A stretch of 64,000 nucleotides of DNA from Pseudomonas sp. PDM14 (lineage in GTDB: Bacteria > Pseudomonadota > Gammaproteobacteria > Pseudomonadales > Pseudomonadaceae), in contig NZ_JACVAQ010000001.1 of the NCBI RefSeq assembly GCF_014851905.1, forward strand, positions 2,170,001 through 2,234,000. The letters run 5' to 3'. The position numbers and the translations under genes were made by a program. Below, piece after piece: positions 61,673 to 64,000 of this stretch. The first letter of the stretch is position 1; each line of letters starts with the position of its first letter. The notes beneath the pieces are model-generated. The model had not been told where the DNA came from and did no database searches. It saw only the letters and a list, made by a program, of their open reading frames with translations.

Positions 61673-61687
61673 TGGCATGCAGTCTGC
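61673..61687 (+). promoter_or_regulatory. sigma-54 promoter of the small envelope-protein operon
   Basis: TGGCATGCAGTCTGC has GG (61674-61675) and GC (61686-61687) ten bases apart, the -24/-12 pattern; the -12 reads CTGCA. Predicted start near 61699, 67 bases before the first gene. Confidence 0.8.
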
Positions 61688-61765
61688 AATATCCCTGATA
61701 AGCAAGCTACATGACGGTAACGGCCAAGGCGGTTACCCCGACAACAGATTGGGAGGAGATTCAGG

Positions 61766-62032
61766 ATGAACAGCCACTTGATGCATTGCGTTCTGATGGG
61801 CAACGCCGTACTGGCCGGTGCCGTGATGCTCCTGCTGAGCAGCACCGCTACACCGCATGCCGCACCGCAAGCCACCGTGGCACTGGCGACCCAACAGCAG
61901 ATGCTGCGTGCGCAACCCGCCGTGCAGCAGCGTAGCCAGGTTCATACCGCCAGCAGCAACGTCGCCACCGACGACGACAACCAGCTGCAAGGCTGGAACG
62001 AACAACCCCGCCAACCGCGTTGGGTGTTCTGA
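61766..62032 (+). CDS. small secreted or membrane protein of unknown function
   Basis: An 88-residue protein with a hydrophobic N-terminus ([22 protein letters not shown]), either signal peptide or anchor. The tail is Gln/Asn/Thr-rich and polar ([41 protein letters not shown]). GGAGGAG lies 7 bases before the ATG. It is the first gene after the second sigma-54 promoter. I know of no domain; its reality rests on ribosome site, signal and operon place. Confidence 0.7.
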   Translation: MNSHLMHCVLMGNAVLAGAVMLLLSSTATPHAAPQATVALATQQQMLRAQPAVQQRSQVHTASSNVATDDDNQLQGWNEQPRQPRWVF

Positions 62033-62061
62033 GCCCAAATTATCGCCGAGGAGAACGCATC

Positions 62062-62229
62062 ATGTGGATCATCAGCCTGTTCGTCACCCTCCTCCTGGCC
62101 GTGCTGAGCGCTTCCGTAGGCAGCGCCTGGCTGGTCGGTCTGGCCCTCAACGAGAGTCGCGACACCAGCGATATCGACGAGTCGCGCCAGGTCCGTACCG
62201 AGAGCAATTTCGAGTCCATTGGTGCCTGA
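62062..62229 (+). CDS. 55-residue single-pass membrane protein
   Basis: One N-terminal membrane segment ([26 protein letters not shown]) and an acidic, polar tail ([18 protein letters not shown]). GAGGAG precedes the ATG by 7 bases. It is 29 bases after the previous gene. An AAAAGG / CCTTTT hairpin lies between it and the next gene (62237-62254). Function unknown. Confidence 0.7.
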   Translation: MWIISLFVTLLLAVLSASVGSAWLVGLALNESRDTSDIDESRQVRTESNFESIGA

Positions 62230-62315
62230 ACGGCAAAAAAGGACTGCACCTTTTCACTGCTTCACCGTTCCAAAGTGATGTACCGCAAGACCACAAAAAG
62301 TTAAGGAGAAATGCC

Positions 62316-62480
62316 ATGTTGAGCTGGGCCATAACCTTCCTGATCATCGCCATCGTCGCTGCAGTACTTGGCTTCGGTGGTATCGCCGGCACGGCTACTG
62401 GCATCGCCAAGATCCTGTTCGTGGTGTTCCTGGTGATGTTCATTGTGTCGTTCGTCATGGGTCGTCGCCCACGAGGCTAG
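62316..62480 (+). CDS. DUF1328 (YtjA-type) small membrane protein
   Basis: A 54-residue protein, [48 protein letters not shown], then RRPRG: two membrane segments with the glycine turn typical of DUF1328/YtjA. AAGGAG lies 7 bases before the ATG at 62316. Members are stress- or stationary-phase-induced in other bacteria. It is the third gene of the sigma-54 operon. Confidence 0.88.
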   Translation: MLSWAITFLIIAIVAAVLGFGGIAGTATGIAKILFVVFLVMFIVSFVMGRRPRG

Positions 62481-62503
62481 ACCGCAAGACCAGAGGAGTT
62501 GCA

Positions 62504-62964
62504 ATGCGTCACCTGAAGACCTTCGCCGCCGGGTTGCTGCTGGCCAGCAGCGCGGTGGCGGTGGCCGCGACCGCGATGCCGAGTTGCGCCTGACCGAGCT
62601 GCTGAGCAGCGATGTGCAGTACCAGCAAACCTGGCAGAAGGTCGTCGAACAGGAAGATCGACTACCCGAATGGGTGATCAACCTGAGTGGCACCGCACCG
62701 CCAATGACGGCGGTGGAGAATGAAGGCGACAGGTACCTGGTGGGCGAACTGTGCGAAGCGCACGACTGTTTCAACCAGCGTCTGTATGTAGCCTTCAGCT
62801 GGGACAAGGATGCCGCGTACGCCCTGTACGTGCAGCTGCCGCAAGGCCTGGCTGCCGACCAGGCGCCCAGCCGCCACGCCAGCCTGCGCTGGCTCGGCAA
62901 GCCGGACGCCAAACTGCAGAAGATTCTGCAAGAACGCTTGAGTGCCGATCCGAACTGGAATTGA
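62504..62964 (+). pseudogene. ivy: ivy (inhibitor of vertebrate lysozyme) with a -1 frameshift after the signal peptide
   Basis: From the ATG at 62504 (ribosome site AGAGGAG) the frame encodes a good signal peptide (LKTFAAGLLLASSAVAVAA) and then stops at 62591-62593. The mature Ivy domain continues in another frame: DAELRLTELLSSDVQYQQTW, the lysozyme-loop motif CEAHDC, RLYVAFSWDKDAAYALYV, ending DPNWN at 62964. Restoring one base near 62564 (GCG-GAC in place of GCGAC) joins them. The intact protein would be about 153 residues and a periplasmic lysozyme inhibitor. It is either a real mutation or a sequencing error. Confidence 0.85.
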
Positions 62965-63300
62965 TCGGCAAGAACCTGCCCTGTTGCCTGACGACCCGTC
63001 GGCAAGCGGGCTAGTGACCAGGGGGCCGGGATGCACTGCGCCAGGGATGGGCGGTGTGACCTAGGGGTACAGGGAGTACCTCCGTGAGCGGGCCGGGTCA
63101 GGAGGCTGAACCGCGGGGTTGGTACCACCAGCCCTGCGGTAGAGCCATATCGATTGCCAGGCGGCAGATTCCTGCAGCGCCTTTTTTATCCCTTCATCTA
63201 TATAGCCCGCGACTCGCCCTCTTAGATGCCTGCCGACATCACGGGGCGACCGAGGCGTGCCCAGGCGTTATCATCCGCCCATCGTTTGCGGGGGTAGAGC
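62965..63300 (+). ncRNA. candidate structured RNA with GGA hairpins (63034-63187)
   Basis: 336 bases without a credible gene. Four stem-loops can be drawn: 63034-63058 (loop AGGGATG), 63064-63082 (GGTAC / GTACC, loop AGGGA), 63098-63109 (TCAG / CTGA, loop GAGG) and 63111-63139 (13-bp stem around GGGTTGGT / ACCAGCCC). A terminator follows. GGA in loops is the RsmA/CsrA recognition pattern, so a decoy sRNA or a regulatory leader for the 63301 gene is possible. I found no convincing promoter upstream, so it may be processed from the ivy transcript. Confidence 0.5.
63159..63187 (+). terminator. rho-independent terminator of the candidate RNA
   Basis: AGGCG-GCAG pairs with CTGC and CGCCT (a two-base AG bulge), loop ATTC, followed by five further T. 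It lies 114 bases before the next start codon. Confidence 0.85.
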
Positions 63301-64000
63301 ATGCTTAACGGCCTGTGGCTGAGCTTTTTCGTGATTGCGGCAGTCGCTGCGCTGGTGCGCTGGATCGGCGGTGACCCGGGTGTCTGGGCGGCGATGGTGG
63401 AAAGCCTATTCGCCATGGCCAAGCTGTCGGTGGAGGTGATGGTCCTGCTGTTCGGCACCCTCACACTGTGGCTGGGCTTTTTGCGCATCGCTGAAAAGGC
63501 TGGGCTGATCGACATCCTCGCGCGCCTGCTCGGTCCGTTGTTCGCCCGCCTGATGCCCGATGTGCCGCGCGGCCATCCGGCACTCGGCCTGGTCACCCTG
63601 AGCTTCACCGCCAACGGCCTGGGCCTGGACAATGCCGCCACGCCCATTGGCCTCAAGGCGATGAAGGCCCTGCAGGAACTTAACCCCAACCCGACCAGCG
63701 CGACCAACGCGCAGGTGCTGTTCATGGTGATGAACGCCTCGTCGTTCGTCCTGCTGCCGGTGTCGATCTTCATGTACCGCGCCCAGGCCGGCGCCACCGA
63801 CCCGGCCCTGGTGTTCCTGCCGATTCTGCTGGCCAACGCCATTTCCACTCTCACCGCACTGCTCTCCGTGGCGTTCATGCAGCGCCTCAAGCTTGGCGAT
63901 CCGGTGTTGTTGGCCTGGTTCGGCGGCGCCGCGTTGCTGCTCGGTGGCTTCATGGCGACGCTGGCCGGGCTGAGTGCCGCGGCGTTGTCGAGCCTGTCCT
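63301..64000 (+). CDS. nucleoside recognition (SpmA/SpmB-like) membrane protein, 3' part outside window
   Basis: The frame from the ATG at 63301 is open to the right edge (233 codons). It begins LNGLWLSFFVIAAVAALVRW. The Gate/nucleoside-recognition signature LVTLSFTANGLGLDNAATPIGLKAM (given in part) with N-A-A-x-P-x-G is the SpmA motif, followed by FMVMNASSFVLLPVSIFMYR. Pseudomonas homologues are usually SpmA-SpmB fusions of about 400 residues, so roughly half is missing. Transport function is unproven. A weak GGGGG site precedes the start. Confidence 0.85.
   Translation, partial: MLNGLWLSFFVIAAVAALVRWIGGDPGVWAAMVESLFAMAKLSVEVMVLLFGTLTLWLGFLRIAEKAGLIDILARLLGPLFARLMPDVPRGHPALGLVTLSFTANGLGLDNAATPIGLKAMKALQELNPNPTSATNAQVLFMVMNASSFVLLPVSIFMYRAQAGATDPALVFLPILLANAISTLTALLSVAFMQRLKLGDPVLLAWFGGAALLLGGFMATLAGLSAAALSSLS

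Noticed and set aside
62965..63300. Known riboswitch, tmRNA, RNase P, SRP or 6S RNA
   Set aside because: I compared by eye with the conserved cores of these classes and found none; it is kept only as an unassigned structured RNA.
63084..63308. A 74-codon plus-strand frame across the candidate RNA
   Set aside because: It has no ribosome site, it crosses the terminator, and its composition does not resemble a protein; it overlaps the real start at 63301.

Overview
The window is a 64 kb piece of a high-GC gammaproteobacterial chromosome, almost certainly a Pseudomonas. Protein types and gene order support this: prlC, a PA0069-type radical SAM gene, the cox cluster, metNIQ, znuABC-zur, thrB, polA, engB, cytochrome c4, dsbA, a GGDEF gene, ampDh2, kinB and algB are the origin-proximal set of pseudomonads. 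From memory, the cox-to-met-to-znu order is closer to P. putida than to P. aeruginosa PAO1. Gene density is high. I saw no rRNA, tRNA, CRISPR array, transposase or prophage. The only mobile-looking item is a 141-bp element with 21-bp terminal inverted repeats.

Layout. 1-1.35 kb: the end of an iron-type ECF sigma/FecR pair with a Fur-like box. 1.5-7.9 kb: small stress and envelope genes (DUF883, dodecin, two DUF1161 paralogues, an LLM flavin oxidoreductase, an OsmC protein behind a consensus AlgU promoter, two tandem paralogous lipoproteins, a zinc aminopeptidase). 8.3-15.1 kb: one tight operon of DUF3649, a PepSY membrane protein, DUF3325, MacA-like, MacB-like and TolC-like proteins, resembling a siderophore reduction and recycling/efflux module. 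15.1-25.6 kb: housekeeping and unknown genes, including two carbonic anhydrases, oligopeptidase A and a radical SAM gene behind a LexA box. 25.8-34.5 kb: a complete aa3/caa3 cytochrome c oxidase cluster with CtaG, SURF1, CtaA, CtaB and SCO. 34.5-41.3 kb: methionine ABC importer and zinc importer with Zur. 41.3-52.7 kb: thrB, polA, an ErsA/Spot 42-position small RNA, engB, cytochromes c, dsbA, an endonuclease/phosphatase-fold gene, a diguanylate cyclase with a hexanucleotide repeat, and a photolyase/cryptochrome. 52.9-60 kb: marC, ampDh2, an EAL phosphodiesterase, a DUF3313 lipoprotein, kinB and algB.

The strongest unexplained signal is at 59.99-62.96 kb. Two sigma-54 promoters, 1.57 kb apart, share nearly the same geometry: a pair of CGTGCAAG-type palindromes 31-32 bp apart, an IHF consensus 35 bp upstream of the -24 element, then the -24/-12 element. 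One drives a BON-domain gene divergent from algB. The other drives an operon of tiny membrane proteins ending in a lysozyme-inhibitor (ivy) gene that is frameshifted in this sequence. AlgB, an NtrC-type activator with an intact GAFTGA loop, is the obvious candidate regulator, which suggests a local KinB/AlgB-sigma-54 envelope-defence regulon. Just downstream, a run of stem-loops with GGA motifs and a clear terminator looks like an undescribed structured RNA.
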